DNA of 64,000 nt from Fimbriimonadaceae bacterium (GTDB lineage: Bacteria; Armatimonadota; Fimbriimonadia; Fimbriimonadales; Fimbriimonadaceae). The notes below the pieces were generated by a model that had not been told where the DNA came from, did no database searches, and saw only the letters and a list, made by a program, of their open reading frames with translations. The DNA lies in contig JAICWL010000001.1 of NCBI GenBank assembly GCA_025934835.1, positions 1 to 64,000 on the forward strand, read 5' to 3'. Every line of letters begins with the position of its first letter. Within the stretch, counting starts at the first letter, position 1. Of this stretch, positions 52,818-61,466 are shown in pieces. The translations under genes and the position numbers were made by a program.

Positions 52818-54026
52818 TCACGCCCCCGGTTTCAGATGCCTGAGGGCCTGCGCCAGGTTCGGGCTGGGTCTGCCGAGCGATTCCCTGCCGAGCATGCCGG
52901 TTGCCAATAGGTTGGTTTTGGCATCGTAGCTGCAGGGAACGACCACCTGTCCGAATGAGAGCACGATTGGATAGCGTGGTTCCTTGGGCGATGCCCGCTC
53001 TTTCACAAAGCTCACGGATGCAGCTGGCACCCAGTTCCACTTTCCGCTCGAGAGAATGCCGATTTTGCCGCTTGGCATGTCCCAATGAAGCGGGGCATGT
53101 CTTGGAGGGCTCTTGGGGCCGATAGTGCCGCCGCCCCCCATGGGCCAGTACTCGTTGAAGCGCAGCAGTCGGCCCGTCTTGGCGTCCACGAAGCCGTCGA
53201 ACTTTCTGGTCACCGGCGCGCCATCGACCATCGGGGGAACGTCGTAGCGCAGGAACCAAACAAGCGTTCCCCGTCCCTGCGATGCAGCGAGGACCTGCTC
53301 GCTTGTATAGAAGCTATCCTCGTCCTGCTGTTCATACTTAGTCGGGGCATACACGCAGAGCATTGGAGGGCTGAGTTCAGTGAGTCTGTAGGGGAACTTC
53401 TGGCCCGTGAAACGGTTGCGATGATGCCTGGCATCTGAAAACAGATAGCTCAGATACGTATTTCTCGCCTGATCTCCAGAGGTAGCAGGCAACAGATCCG
53501 AAGGCGGTGTCGGCGGCTTGCGGTAGGAGGCGAACAGCAACCTACCGTTCGCCGGGTCAATCTGAACGTAGGACGAGGGGTTTGTCATGAGCGGAACGCC
53601 TCTATAGGTGCCGATATAGTCCACCTGATAAGCGGCGTCATCGGTGGAGGCTCTCTCGTAGGAAAACACATGCAACGGAATAGGTATGTCCCCGAGCGCC
53701 GCATAGCTCGCAGCGAGTGACAGCAACCGATCCGTAGTTATGGGCTGATCCGGCCAGGGGATGGAGTTGTGTGAGGGCGATTGGAGAGAATAGACTTGCA
53801 CTTCTGCCTCCGAGCGTCTAACTAGGAATTCCGGTCCGTCAAAGCGCACCCAAATGCTCGGACTGTCGGGGGGGCCCGAGCGGTCGATTTCCACATCTGC
53901 CTGCGGATATTTCACTTGTGGATCTAGCAGCGCTAGCTTGCGAACAAACTCATTAGTTTTTGCAAGGACCTGGGAGTCCGTTGCTTGCGTCAGAAATATT
54001 GCTGAAGCGATTAGAGCGACTACCAT
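52818..54026 (-). CDS. Hypothetical exported protein
   Basis: A 402-aa protein of unknown function. N-terminal MVVALIASAIFLTQATDSQ is a likely signal. The body has beta-rich segments with APTKYEQQDEDSFYTSEQVL, LVWFLRYDVPPMVDGAPVTRKFDGFVDAKTGRLLRF, which resembles PepSY/YcdB-like repeats that read like a lipoprotein-bound inhibitory domain, but weakly. DNA is AT-richer than neighbours. Its start abuts the stop of the next minus-strand gene upstream, so they are cotranscribed. Confidence 0.65.
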   Translation of the reverse strand: MVVALIASAIFLTQATDSQVLAKTNEFVRKLALLDPQVKYPQADVEIDRSGPPDSPSIWVRFDGPEFLVRRSEAEVQVYSLQSPSHNSIPWPDQPITTDRLLSLAASYAALGDIPIPLHVFSYERASTDDAAYQVDYIGTYRGVPLMTNPSSYVQIDPANGRLLFASYRKPPTPPSDLLPATSGDQARNTYLSYLFSDARHHRNRFTGQKFPYRLTELSPPMLCVYAPTKYEQQDEDSFYTSEQVLAASQGRGTLVWFLRYDVPPMVDGAPVTRKFDGFVDAKTGRLLRFNEYWPMGGGGTIGPKSPPRHAPLHWDMPSGKIGILSSGKWNWVPAASVSFVKERASPKEPRYPIVLSFGQVVVPCSYDAKTNLLATGMLGRESLGRPSPNLAQALRHLKPGA

Positions 54027-54028
54027 CT

Positions 54029-54439
54029 TTAGTTCCCGATCAGGTACCAAACGGTTACCGGAGAGGCGTCGTTGCCGGTGTAGACGTGCATGAGGCGCGC
54101 CTCTGCGTCTCCCCTAGACTGCATGGGTAAGTTGGTTGAACCACCCTGCCCTGAAGCTGGGTGGTTCGCATTCGCGAAGGCTAATGCCGCATGGACCGTG
54201 GCGCCGCTGACAAGATCATCATATACGGCCTTCATATGCGTGCTAAGTCTCTCACCAGTCGTATGGTTCACAGACCACACGATCTTGTCAAAGCCCGCGT
54301 AGCAGCGGTCCATGATCTTATTCATCATATCGAACGTCTGGGCAAATGCGATGTTGCTGTTTTGATTGGCCTCCGTGGAGCACCCGTGAACGATAACGAT
54401 GTTCGGCCCCGGCGGACGCGAATGCACGCCGCCCGCCAT
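54029..54439 (-). CDS. Hypothetical protein, possibly a truncated caspase/CHAT-like fold
   Basis: A 136-aa protein. NIVIVHGCSTEANQNSNIAFAQTF followed by WSVNHTTGERLSTHMKAVYDDLVSGATVHAALAFANANHP resembles the second half of CHAT/caspase-like domains (hydrophobic strand ending in Cys, then a fY-x2-L-x3-G-x-sv-x2-Al-x2-A helix). The first half with the catalytic His would be missing, so this may be a remnant. The resemblance is by eye and weak. It is followed by the hypothetical exported protein, 2 bp away. Confidence 0.45.
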   Translation of the reverse strand: MAGGVHSRPPGPNIVIVHGCSTEANQNSNIAFAQTFDMMNKIMDRCYAGFDKIVWSVNHTTGERLSTHMKAVYDDLVSGATVHAALAFANANHPASGQGGSTNLPMQSRGDAEARLMHVYTGNDASPVTVWYLIGN

Positions 54440-54539
54440 GCTGCTACCGCGCTTGGCCCTCCAGCATCGCAGCGCAAGCGATCAGGAACAGCTCCGGCAC
54501 GGGGTTCTGGGCGAGCAATGAAGCGCGCTCGGTACGTCC
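54440..54539 (-). other. 100-bp gap between ispH and the hypothetical gene, with a fragment of coding frame
   Basis: On the minus strand one frame reads RASLLAQNPVPELFLIACAAMLEGQAR and then stops. It has no start codon and may be the end of a decayed gene. Confidence 0.3.
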
Positions 54540-55487
54540 TCAGGATGAAGCCAACGCGAGCTGAATGAGGTCTCTCGACGGCCTGAACGTCATGGTCTCA
54601 TGCACGCTCTCCAACACCGAAACGGGTACGTCGGGTCGGTCTCTCAAAAGCTCGCCTATCACCGATTCCACGAGCGATTCAGGCGTAGACGCTCCGGATG
54701 AAATGCCGACGCTTCGGAAATCGGACTTCCACTCGCGCTGAATCTCCTCAGGCGACATCAACTGGCGGGCTGTAACGCCCGATGATGCCGCAACCTCGCG
54801 CAGACGGTTGGAGTTTGAAGAGGTTCTCGAACCTACTATCAGCACGAGGTCGCACTGCCTAGAGAGCTCGCGAACCGCAGCCTGGCGATTCGTGGTCGCG
54901 TAGCAGATATCTTCCTTCTTCGGCCGCTCGATGTGCGGGAACCGACGGTCCAACACGCGCATCGTCTCGTTCACTTCGTCTACGCTCAGCGTGGTCTGCG
55001 TAAGGACGGCGAGCTTGTCGTGCGCCGGAAGCTCCAGTCGCTCGGCATCGTCGGGCGTCTCGACGAGCACAATGCGTCCCGGCGCCTCGCCCATCGTGCC
55101 CTCGGCCTCGACATGGCCTTCGTGCCCCACGTAAATCAGGAAATACCCCTTGGACGCGTAATGTCGGGCCTCGTTGTGCACCTTGGTTACGAGCGGACAC
55201 GTCGCGTCGATGACGGTAAGCCGCCGCGCTTCGGCTTCGGCACGCACTTCGGGCGACACGCCGTGCGCGGAGAACACGACGGCCGAATCCGGTGGTATTT
55301 CGTCGATCGCCTCGACGAAGATGACTCCGCGCGCCTCGAAGCTCTTGACGACCCACTCGTTGTGCACGATGGCGTGACGGACGTAGAGCGGCGCCCCATG
55401 AATCTTAAGCGCGAGGTCGACGACCTCGATGGCGTAGGCAACCCCAGCGCAGAACCCGCGCGGCGCAGCCAGGATGATTCGCTCCAC
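54540..55487 (-). CDS. ispH: 4-hydroxy-3-methylbut-2-enyl diphosphate reductase (LytB)
   Basis: A 315-aa Fe-S enzyme, last step of the MEP isoprenoid pathway, making IPP and DMAPP. The three cluster cysteines lie in APRGFCAGV (Cys13), DATCPLV and DICYATTNRQ. The TQTTLSVDE and VGSRTSSNSNRL motifs are typical. GTG start (VERIILAAPRG), with TAGAAT 5 nt upstream; the ORF track start 40 codons earlier is rejected. No other MEP genes are nearby. Confidence 0.96.
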   Translation of the reverse strand: MERIILAAPRGFCAGVAYAIEVVDLALKIHGAPLYVRHAIVHNEWVVKSFEARGVIFVEAIDEIPPDSAVVFSAHGVSPEVRAEAEARRLTVIDATCPLVTKVHNEARHYASKGYFLIYVGHEGHVEAEGTMGEAPGRIVLVETPDDAERLELPAHDKLAVLTQTTLSVDEVNETMRVLDRRFPHIERPKKEDICYATTNRQAAVRELSRQCDLVLIVGSRTSSNSNRLREVAASSGVTARQLMSPEEIQREWKSDFRSVGISSGASTPESLVESVIGELLRDRPDVPVSVLESVHETMTFRPSRDLIQLALASS

Positions 55488-55498
55488 AGAATATTCTA
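55488..55498 (-). promoter_or_regulatory. Putative -10 element (TAGAAT) 5 nt before the ispH GTG
   Basis: Minus strand TAGAAT-ATTCT-GTG with no ribosome site. Supports both the GTG start and leaderless transcription. Confidence 0.5.
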
Positions 55499-55604
55499 CC
55501 GAGTTGAAGCAGTGGCGAGGGGGCAGGGCTGAGCGATGAGCCGAAGAACCGGCGCCCAACACCAGGGCGGCGTCACCCGGACTGTTTGTGTCATACTTTC
55601 CGAA

Positions 55605-55680
55605 CACTCTCGAGACAGCAGGCGGCTCGCAGCCTTAATCGACCCAACGGTCGGCCAGCCGAGGAGGCGGACATAACGGT
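55605..55680 (+). ncRNA. Ribosomal protein L10 leader (rplJ autoregulatory element)
   Basis: GAGACAGCAGGCGGC...GCCTTAATCGACCC...GCCAGCCGAGGAGGCGG matches the L10-leader pattern (AGACAGCAGG, CUUAAU, CCGAGG) located upstream of rplJ in many bacteria. L10(L12)4 binds this RNA and represses its own operon. It is followed by an intrinsic attenuator. Confidence 0.85.
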
Positions 55681-55712
55681 TTTCATCGCGCCGGGCGAAC
55701 CCCGCGCGAAAC

Positions 55713-55754
55713 AAGGCCCCGCTTGCTTCGGCAGTAGCGGGGCCTTCGGTTTTT
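55713..55754 (+). terminator. Attenuator terminator between the L10 leader and rplJ
   Basis: AAGGCCCCGCT-TGCTTCGGCAGT-AGCGGGGCCTT is an 11-bp perfect stem followed by CGGTTTTTAG, 17 bp before the rplJ ATG. It would stop transcription when L10 occupies the leader. Confidence 0.88.
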
Positions 55755-55770
55755 AGAGTCCTAGGTGCCT

Positions 55771-56454
55771 ATGCCTACAGCAGAAAAAGCACAGAACATC
55801 GAGCAGGCCAAGGAGTGGTACTCCAAGGCGAGCGGAGTCATTTTCGCGGACTATCGCGGTCTGCAGGTGAAGGAGATGCAGGCTCTTCGCAACGACCTTC
55901 GCAAGAAGGGCGGCGAGATTCACGTCATCAAGAACACCCTCTTCCGCCTTGCGGCGGGAGCCGACACCGAGAAGCTGCCCGAAGAGCTTCACAACGGTAC
56001 GACCGCCTTCGCATTCGTGTACGAAAATGAGTCCGACGTCGCCAAAGCGCTTCTGGACTACGCTCGAACCAACAAGAAGCTCATCGTCAAGGGAGGCTTC
56101 TTCGCAGGACGCGCGCTCACCGGCAAAGAGGTCGAACAGCTCGGCCAACTCCCGCCGCGCGACGTCCTGATCTCCCAGGTGATCGGAGCCATCGCCGCGC
56201 CGCTAACTAGCCTTGTGGGCGTGATCGAAGCTCTCTACGCGGATCCGATCCGCGTGATCGCCGCCGTCCAGGATAAGGTCGAGAAGGAATCCGGCGCACC
56301 CGCGTCCAAGCCGACAGCCGACGCTGCGCCAACGCCTTCGGCCGAGGCTTCGCGGGTGGCAGAGGCTGAGCCCGAGCAGCCGGAGCAGCCCGCTGAAACA
56401 CCAGCCGAAGCCCCCGAGACCACCCCTTCCGAAACCGAAGAAAATCAAGCTTAG
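55771..56454 (+). CDS. rplJ: 50S ribosomal protein L10 with a C-terminal extension
   Basis: A 227-aa L10. The core has MPTAEKAQNIEQAKEWYSKASGVIFADYRGLQVKEMQALRNDLRKKGGEIHVIKNTLFRLA, and residues about 130-170 bind L7/L12 dimers. A tail of about 50 residues rich in Ala/Pro/Glu (PSAEASRVAEAEPEQPEQPAE...) extends beyond the usual ~170-aa length. Its role is unknown. Start at ATG 55771; the ORF track uses the GTG two codons earlier. rplL follows 21 bp on. Confidence 0.96.
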   Translation: MPTAEKAQNIEQAKEWYSKASGVIFADYRGLQVKEMQALRNDLRKKGGEIHVIKNTLFRLAAGADTEKLPEELHNGTTAFAFVYENESDVAKALLDYARTNKKLIVKGGFFAGRALTGKEVEQLGQLPPRDVLISQVIGAIAAPLTSLVGVIEALYADPIRVIAAVQDKVEKESGAPASKPTADAAPTPSAEASRVAEAEPEQPEQPAETPAEAPETTPSETEENQA

Positions 56455-56475
56455 CCACGCAACCAAGAGGAAAAA

Positions 56476-56874
56476 ATGCCCACCGCAGTAGACACAATCG
56501 TCGATCAGATCAGCAACATGACAGCCCTCGAGCTCTCCGAGCTCAAGAAGGCGCTCGAAGACAAGTTCGGCGTCACCGCCGCAGCGCCGATGGCAGGCTT
56601 CAACCCGGCCATGTTCGCCGGAATGGGCGGTGGTGGAGCAGCCGCGCCCGAGCAGGAGGAGAAAACCGAGTTCGATGCGGTCCTCACCGCGATCGGAGAT
56701 GCGAAGCTCAACGTCATCAAGGTCGTCCGAGAGATCACCGGCCTCGGCCTGAAGGAAGCCAAGGACCTCGTCGACGGCGCGCCGCAGCCGATCAAGCAGG
56801 GCGTCAGCCGAGACGAAGCCGAGAAGATCCAGGCGCAGGTCAAAGAAGCCGGCGGCACCGTCGAGATCAAGTAG
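56476..56874 (+). CDS. rplL: 50S ribosomal protein L7/L12
   Basis: A 132-aa stalk protein. N-terminal dimerisation helices ([26 protein letters not shown]), flexible hinge rich in Ala/Gly ([23 protein letters not shown]), and the C-terminal factor-binding domain [55 protein letters not shown]. Ribosome site AGAGGAAAAA. Last gene of the operon. Confidence 0.97.
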   Translation: MPTAVDTIVDQISNMTALELSELKKALEDKFGVTAAAPMAGFNPAMFAGMGGGGAAAPEQEEKTEFDAVLTAIGDAKLNVIKVVREITGLGLKEAKDLVDGAPQPIKQGVSRDEAEKIQAQVKEAGGTVEIK

Positions 56875-56945
56875 CGGTCAAGCGCATTCGGGTACTAGGG
56901 TCGGACTCGCCAATTTTCCAGGGCGGCAGTCCGGCCCGCCACCCA

Positions 56946-57824
56946 TTACTCCTGCTGCCCGCTCTTCGGGTGCGCCCGGGCCACAGCGAGCTTTAGACGC
57001 TCGATGCTCACATGGGTGTAAATCTGCGTGGTCGCGAGGCTCTCGTGGCCAAGAAGCTGCTGGACCGATTTCAGGTCCGCGCCACCATCCAATAGGTGTG
57101 TCGCAAATGAGTGCCGCAGGGTGTGCGGAGAAACCGTCGGAGACAACCCCGCGCGCAGCGCCCAACGCTTCACCACGTTTTGAACCGTGCGCGTCGTCAG
57201 ACGTGTCCCCCCCGGGCCCGTAAACAGCGCCTCCGTGCCGTTCGGAGGCACGCGCTCGCCATCGATATAGTCCCGAAGTGCCGCAGAGCAGGTTTCCCCG
57301 AAAAGAGCAACCCGCTGCTTGTTCCCTTTGCCAGTCACAACCAACGCCCGGTTGCGAAAGTCGACCTGGGATAGATCGACGCCCGTCAGCTCCGATACTC
57401 GCAGCCCGGCAGAGTACATGAGCTCTAAGAGTGCCCGATCGCGCATCGGCGTCTTGGATTCGGCGTCCTGATCCAGAAGCTCGCTTGCCTGAGCGCGGCT
57501 CAGCGCCTTAGGGAGTCTCTTGCGCTTCATCGGCGCTTCGAGCACTTCGGTTGGATCGTGATCTAGGCGTCCGCTCGCCCGCAGATATCTCACAAAAGCC
57601 CGGATCGAGGAAAGCTTTCGCGCTCGGGTGATCGGGGTTGGAGCGTGCTTGCGTAAATACAGCCTGAGCTTGCCTGGCTCTAAATCGAACTCACCGTCCA
57701 GAAACGCCGCAAGCTGCGACAGGTCCGAACCGTACGACCTCACGGTGTTAGCGGAGCGGCGCGCTGCCAAATTGTCCAGAAAAGCCTGGATCTGCGCGTC
57801 GAGCGATGAATCTTTGGGGCTCAT
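56946..57824 (-). CDS. xerD: Tyrosine recombinase XerC/XerD
   Basis: A 292-aa tyrosine recombinase resolving chromosome dimers at dif. The N-terminal SAM-like core-binding domain is IQAFLDNLAARRSANTVRSYGSDLSQLAAFL. Catalytic residues are Arg in AGLRVSEL, Lys in GKGNKQR, HTLRHSFATHLLDGG, HESLATTQIYTHV with the nucleophile Tyr. XerC versus XerD is not decided by sequence alone; the symbol is provisional. It follows fabF by 7 bp. Confidence 0.9.
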   Translation of the reverse strand: MSPKDSSLDAQIQAFLDNLAARRSANTVRSYGSDLSQLAAFLDGEFDLEPGKLRLYLRKHAPTPITRARKLSSIRAFVRYLRASGRLDHDPTEVLEAPMKRKRLPKALSRAQASELLDQDAESKTPMRDRALLELMYSAGLRVSELTGVDLSQVDFRNRALVVTGKGNKQRVALFGETCSAALRDYIDGERVPPNGTEALFTGPGGTRLTTRTVQNVVKRWALRAGLSPTVSPHTLRHSFATHLLDGGADLKSVQQLLGHESLATTQIYTHVSIERLKLAVARAHPKSGQQE

Positions 57825-57831
57825 CGAAGCC

Positions 57832-59085
57832 TCACAGCTTGCGGAGGATTAAAGCGACGTTGTGACCGCCGAAGCCAAACGAGTTTGATAGCGCATACTC
57901 GACTTCCGCTGACCGCGCCACGTTCGGAATATAGTCCAGATCGCACTCCGGGTCCGGCACTTCGTAGTTAATGGTCGGCGGCAGCTTTTTGTCCCGCATG
58001 GCTAACAGACAGATAAGCGCCTCGATCGCGCCGGCTGCCCCAAGCGTGTGCCCGATCATCGACTTGGTCGAAGAGATGGGCAGCTTGCGAGCATACTCGC
58101 CGAACACTTTCTTGATCGCGGCGGTTTCCAGCTTGTCGTTGTAATAGGTCGAGGTGCCGTGCGCGTTCACATACCCGATTCGATCCGGAGTAAGGCCCGC
58201 GTTGCGCAGCGCCATCCGCATCGCCCTTATCGCTCCGCTGCCTTCCGGGTGAGGCTGAGTAATGTGATACGCGTCTCCGCTCATACCGTATCCCACGATC
58301 TCGCCGTATATCCTGGCGCCTCGCGCCATGGCATGGTCGTAGTCTTCCAGCACCAGCACACCGGAGCCTTCGGCAATCAGGAAGCCGTCGCGCTCGAGGT
58401 CGAACGGTCGCGATGCATGCTTCGGATCGTCGTTGCGCGTCGTCATTGCGCGAGCAGCGCAGAATGCGGCAAGCCCGATCTCATTGATGGGGGCCTCGGT
58501 GCCGCCGGCCAGCATCGCCACGGCGTCGCCGCGCTTCACGATGTGGTACGCGTCGCCGACTGCGTTCGCGCCCGTCGAGCAGGCCGTCACTACGCAATTG
58601 TTGGGACCGCGAAGCTGGTGCACAATCGAGACCATGCCGCTCGCCATGTCGGGGATCATGTACGGCACCCAGAATGGCGAAACCTTGCTCGGCCCGCTCT
58701 CGATTTGCCGACGGTGCTGCTCTCCCATGAAGGTAAGCCCGCCGATGCCGGAGCCGATCAGTACTCCGAATTCGTCGCGCAAAGCGTCGTCGAGCACGAT
58801 GCCCGAATCGGTGAGAGCCATCGTGGCCGCAGCCACTGCAAAAGCGATGAAGCGATCGATCCGCCTGGCTTCTTTCTTGTCCAGCCAATCTTCGGCGTTA
58901 AAATCTCGGACCTCGGCGGCTATTTGGGTGGCGTAACCCGTCGGGTCGATATGCGAAACGCGATCGGCCGCATTGCCGCCTGCGAGCATTCGGGGCCAAA
59001 ACGTGTCGACGCCCGTGCCGAGGGGCGTGACGGCGCCGAGCCCCGTCACCACGACCCGCCCGGAAGGAGCGGGCCTATCGATCAT
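57832..59085 (-). CDS. fabF: 3-oxoacyl-[acyl-carrier-protein] synthase II
   Basis: A 417-aa condensing enzyme of fatty-acid elongation. The Cys-His-His triad lies in [11 protein letters not shown] (Cys169), [11 protein letters not shown] and [16 protein letters not shown]-terminal [14 protein letters not shown] is canonical. The ATG overlaps the acpP stop (ATGA), so the two proteins are coupled. Standard length. Confidence 0.96.
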   Translation of the reverse strand: MIDRPAPSGRVVVTGLGAVTPLGTGVDTFWPRMLAGGNAADRVSHIDPTGYATQIAAEVRDFNAEDWLDKKEARRIDRFIAFAVAAATMALTDSGIVLDDALRDEFGVLIGSGIGGLTFMGEQHRRQIESGPSKVSPFWVPYMIPDMASGMVSIVHQLRGPNNCVVTACSTGANAVGDAYHIVKRGDAVAMLAGGTEAPINEIGLAAFCAARAMTTRNDDPKHASRPFDLERDGFLIAEGSGVLVLEDYDHAMARGARIYGEIVGYGMSGDAYHITQPHPEGSGAIRAMRMALRNAGLTPDRIGYVNAHGTSTYYNDKLETAAIKKVFGEYARKLPISSTKSMIGHTLGAAGAIEALICLLAMRDKKLPPTINYEVPDPECDLDYIPNVARSAEVEYALSNSFGFGGHNVALILRKL

Positions 59086-59324
59086 CCCGACTTCTTCGAG
59101 ATGTAATTGACCGCATCCCCTACGGTCTTGATCTCCCCGACCTCTTCATCGGGGATTTCGATCCCGAATTCATCCTCCAACGCCATAACGAGCTCGACCA
59201 CGTCCAATGAATCGGCGCCGAGGTCCTCGGTGAACGAGGCGGACTCGACCACCTCCTCTTCCTTGACGCCTAGCTCCTCGACCGTGACCTTCTTCACCCG
59301 GTTCAAGATGTCCTGCTGCGACAT
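59082..59324 (-). CDS. acpP: Acyl carrier protein
   Basis: An 80-aa ACP; phosphopantetheine attaches to Ser39 in [28 protein letters not shown]. Start chosen at ATG ([10 protein letters not shown]); the ORF track uses a TTG three codons before. TATCTT lies 7 nt upstream of this ATG. acpP-fabF-xer form one minus-strand operon, without fabD/G/H nearby. Confidence 0.96.
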   Translation of the reverse strand: MSQQDILNRVKKVTVEELGVKEEEVVESASFTEDLGADSLDVVELVMALEDEFGIEIPDEEVGEIKTVGDAVNYISKKSG

Positions 59325-59337
59325 GCTAGGCAAGATA
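59325..59337 (-). promoter_or_regulatory. Putative -10 element (TATCTT) 7 nt before the acpP ATG
   Basis: Minus strand TATCTT-GCCTAGC-ATG. No ribosome site. Leaderless start for a normally very highly expressed gene. Confidence 0.45.
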
Positions 59338-59387
59338 CCCGGACAGAGCGGTTTGCGGCACTGCTGTTGGGCCCGCTTTCGGGCGCG

Positions 59388-59600
59388 TCAAATCTCCTCG
59401 TTCGACCACCCGCTTCCCCAGCAGGATTTCAAGTTGCCGAACGCTCGAGCATTCGCTTCAGGGACACTCCAAATCCCCTGCTTCATCTCATCTTCGGTCA
59501 ACGCGACACGCCCTGCCGCGGCGAAGCCTTCGCTCCTGGCAACCCAAGCATCGCGCTTCTTTCCGGCGCGCCCGTATCCGCCACGCGGGGTTTGTATCAA
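59388..59600 (-). CDS. Possible small protein downstream of the BNR gene
   Basis: A 70-codon minus-strand ORF with TTG start, 7 bp after the stop of the propeller gene. Sequence GGYGRAGKKRDAWVARSEGFAAAGRVALTEDEMKQGIWSVPEANARAFGNLKSCWGSGWSNEEI looks protein-like in composition but has no recognised domain or clear ribosome site. It could be a real cotranscribed small protein or chance. Confidence 0.3.
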   Translation of the reverse strand: MIQTPRGGYGRAGKKRDAWVARSEGFAAAGRVALTEDEMKQGIWSVPEANARAFGNLKSCWGSGWSNEEI

Positions 59601-59607
59601 GAGGCGG

Positions 59608-61416
59608 CTAATATCCGATGCTGAGTTGGTCCACTTGCAGCGCGAACCTTGGTGGGTTCGTTCCTGGCGTGTTCACCTGCATGAGCATGCGCACCGCGCC
59701 GCTCGGCGATACGTATTTGCCGGCCCCTGAGATCATCGAGTCGAGCTTCGTCATGGCGCCTGGCATCGACAACGTCTTGGCGCTTTCGAACCGAGCCGAA
59801 GCCCAATCGTAAAGAAATATCTGACCGGTCGCCTGCACCTGGCTCGATGCCGTCATGCGCACGAGCAGCTGGTCGACGTCCGTTCGCGGCAATGAGAACT
59901 GGGTCAATACCATCGCAGCCTGCCCCAAGTTGCCCGCGGCCTTCGAAATGACCGTGTAGTCCCTGCCGTCCGCCGCGTAAAGGTCCGAAAGCACGCCGGC
60001 TTCGTAGAACCCGAACAGCGTTGCGACCGACTTTGGCGTCATCAGCACTTTCGGCGCCGCCACGCGCGCGAAGTACACATCCTCCTCACCGTTGAACGTC
60101 GCGGTATAGGAAACGTCGGAGCCATCGTTATCCGCGGCAACCCCGATGTAGTCGCCGATTTTGTTTTGATTCGGGTAGCCGATCCCCTGATGAAAAGGCT
60201 GGCTGATCTGGACGTTCGCGCTCCAAGTCTGCCCTCCGTCGAACGATTGTGAGAACGTAAGCGCCGAGGAAGCATGCGTGGGGTCGTTCCGCGTGTCGTA
60301 CCAGGCCACGTCTATCCGTCCGTCCGGCGCCACGGAGAGAGCTCCGAACCAGTGCCAAGCGCCTCTGCCGGCTGGATCGTCGTTGATGCGCCTCGGCGAG
60401 CTCCAGGTGGCTCCTCCGTCCGCACTCCTCGAAAACATCACATCGCAAGGGTCATTCGAGCCGCGGTGCACCGAGCAAAGCATGTAGATATTTCCGGAGT
60501 AGGGTCCGGTCGAACGGTCGGTGGCGATCCATGCCTGGCCGCAGAGTCCGTCGGGATTGATTCCTCCGTATTCGATCTGCCCGCCAAGGTTGACCGGTGT
60601 GCTTAAGTCGAAAACCGGCGTCTGCGTCTTGTCTCGCGCGTTCGTGGACCTCACGAACCAGAATTGCGACCCATCCGTGCCGCAGAGATAAAGCTGGCCG
60701 CTGGGGCCGACGTCCAAAGTGCCCCAAAACGGCGAATGTGGGATGTTGATAGGATTGGACCAAGAGTAGCCGCCATCGGTCGAACGACTGAACTGACGCC
60801 CGCCCCAATTGTTGCCCGCCGTGCTCCACGCCTGGTAAAGGTTTCCCCTCCCTATGCCGTTTGTGGGGTCGATCGTCATCCACTGCTTGTCGCCGCCGGT
60901 CGCATCTCCTTCCCTTACCCATGCCGCGCCGCCATCGTCGGAGCCCCAGTCGTCGTCGAAGAAACTGCTTTTCAGGCTCAGGTACAGGAATCGACCGCTT
61001 GGGCTGGCCACGAGGACCGGATCGCTCCTGAACACGCCTGCTTCGAGAACGCCTGGGAACGTCCATGTCTTGCCACCGTTCTCGGAGTACGCATAGCCGG
61101 CTTGCCGGAAATTGGACAGCACGCTGTCGAACTGCCTCCATGCGATCGCAATGCGCTGCCTGTTCGTTGGGTCCACGCAAATCGACGGCTCGTTCGCCGC
61201 GTCGCCCACGATGTTGCGGCCGAGCGAGTCCACATTGACCTGGGTGCTCTGGACCGGACCGACCCAGGAATGTACGGCCGGAGAGTACGAGCGAGGCGTG
61301 AGCATCGGCCTGGGATCGCTCTGGAACTCCAAGACCGGCGGTCGAATTTGAGCGGACGCCACGCTGGCCGCAGCCGCGCAACTCAAGGCTACGATCCAGG
61401 GAGACGAGCGACGCAT
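59608..61416 (-). CDS. Secreted sialidase-like BNR-repeat protein
   Basis: A 602-aa exported protein; signal peptide SSPWIVALSCAAAASVASAQ. Six-bladed propeller with Asp-boxes SENGGKTWTF, STDGGYSWSN, SADGGATWSS and SFDGGQTWSA. Sialidase catalytic residues (Arg triad, Tyr/Glu pair) cannot be identified with confidence, so enzymatic action is unproven. A C-terminal ~150-residue domain lacks repeats. TAGACT lies 6 nt before the ATG. Confidence 0.85.
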   Translation of the reverse strand: MRRSSPWIVALSCAAAASVASAQIRPPVLEFQSDPRPMLTPRSYSPAVHSWVGPVQSTQVNVDSLGRNIVGDAANEPSICVDPTNRQRIAIAWRQFDSVLSNFRQAGYAYSENGGKTWTFPGVLEAGVFRSDPVLVASPSGRFLYLSLKSSFFDDDWGSDDGGAAWVREGDATGGDKQWMTIDPTNGIGRGNLYQAWSTAGNNWGGRQFSRSTDGGYSWSNPINIPHSPFWGTLDVGPSGQLYLCGTDGSQFWFVRSTNARDKTQTPVFDLSTPVNLGGQIEYGGINPDGLCGQAWIATDRSTGPYSGNIYMLCSVHRGSNDPCDVMFSRSADGGATWSSPRRINDDPAGRGAWHWFGALSVAPDGRIDVAWYDTRNDPTHASSALTFSQSFDGGQTWSANVQISQPFHQGIGYPNQNKIGDYIGVAADNDGSDVSYTATFNGEEDVYFARVAAPKVLMTPKSVATLFGFYEAGVLSDLYAADGRDYTVISKAAGNLGQAAMVLTQFSLPRTDVDQLLVRMTASSQVQATGQIFLYDWASARFESAKTLSMPGAMTKLDSMISGAGKYVSPSGAVRMLMQVNTPGTNPPRFALQVDQLSIGY

Positions 61417-61428
61417 GCCTACAGTCTA
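61417..61428 (-). promoter_or_regulatory. Putative -10 element (TAGACT) 6 nt before the BNR gene ATG
   Basis: Minus strand TAGACT-GTAGGC-ATG, part of TATAGACT. No ribosome binding site between. Confidence 0.5.
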
Positions 61429-61466
61429 TAGGTAGTTTTTCGGGGTGGGCCCGACGTGTTCGAGGT

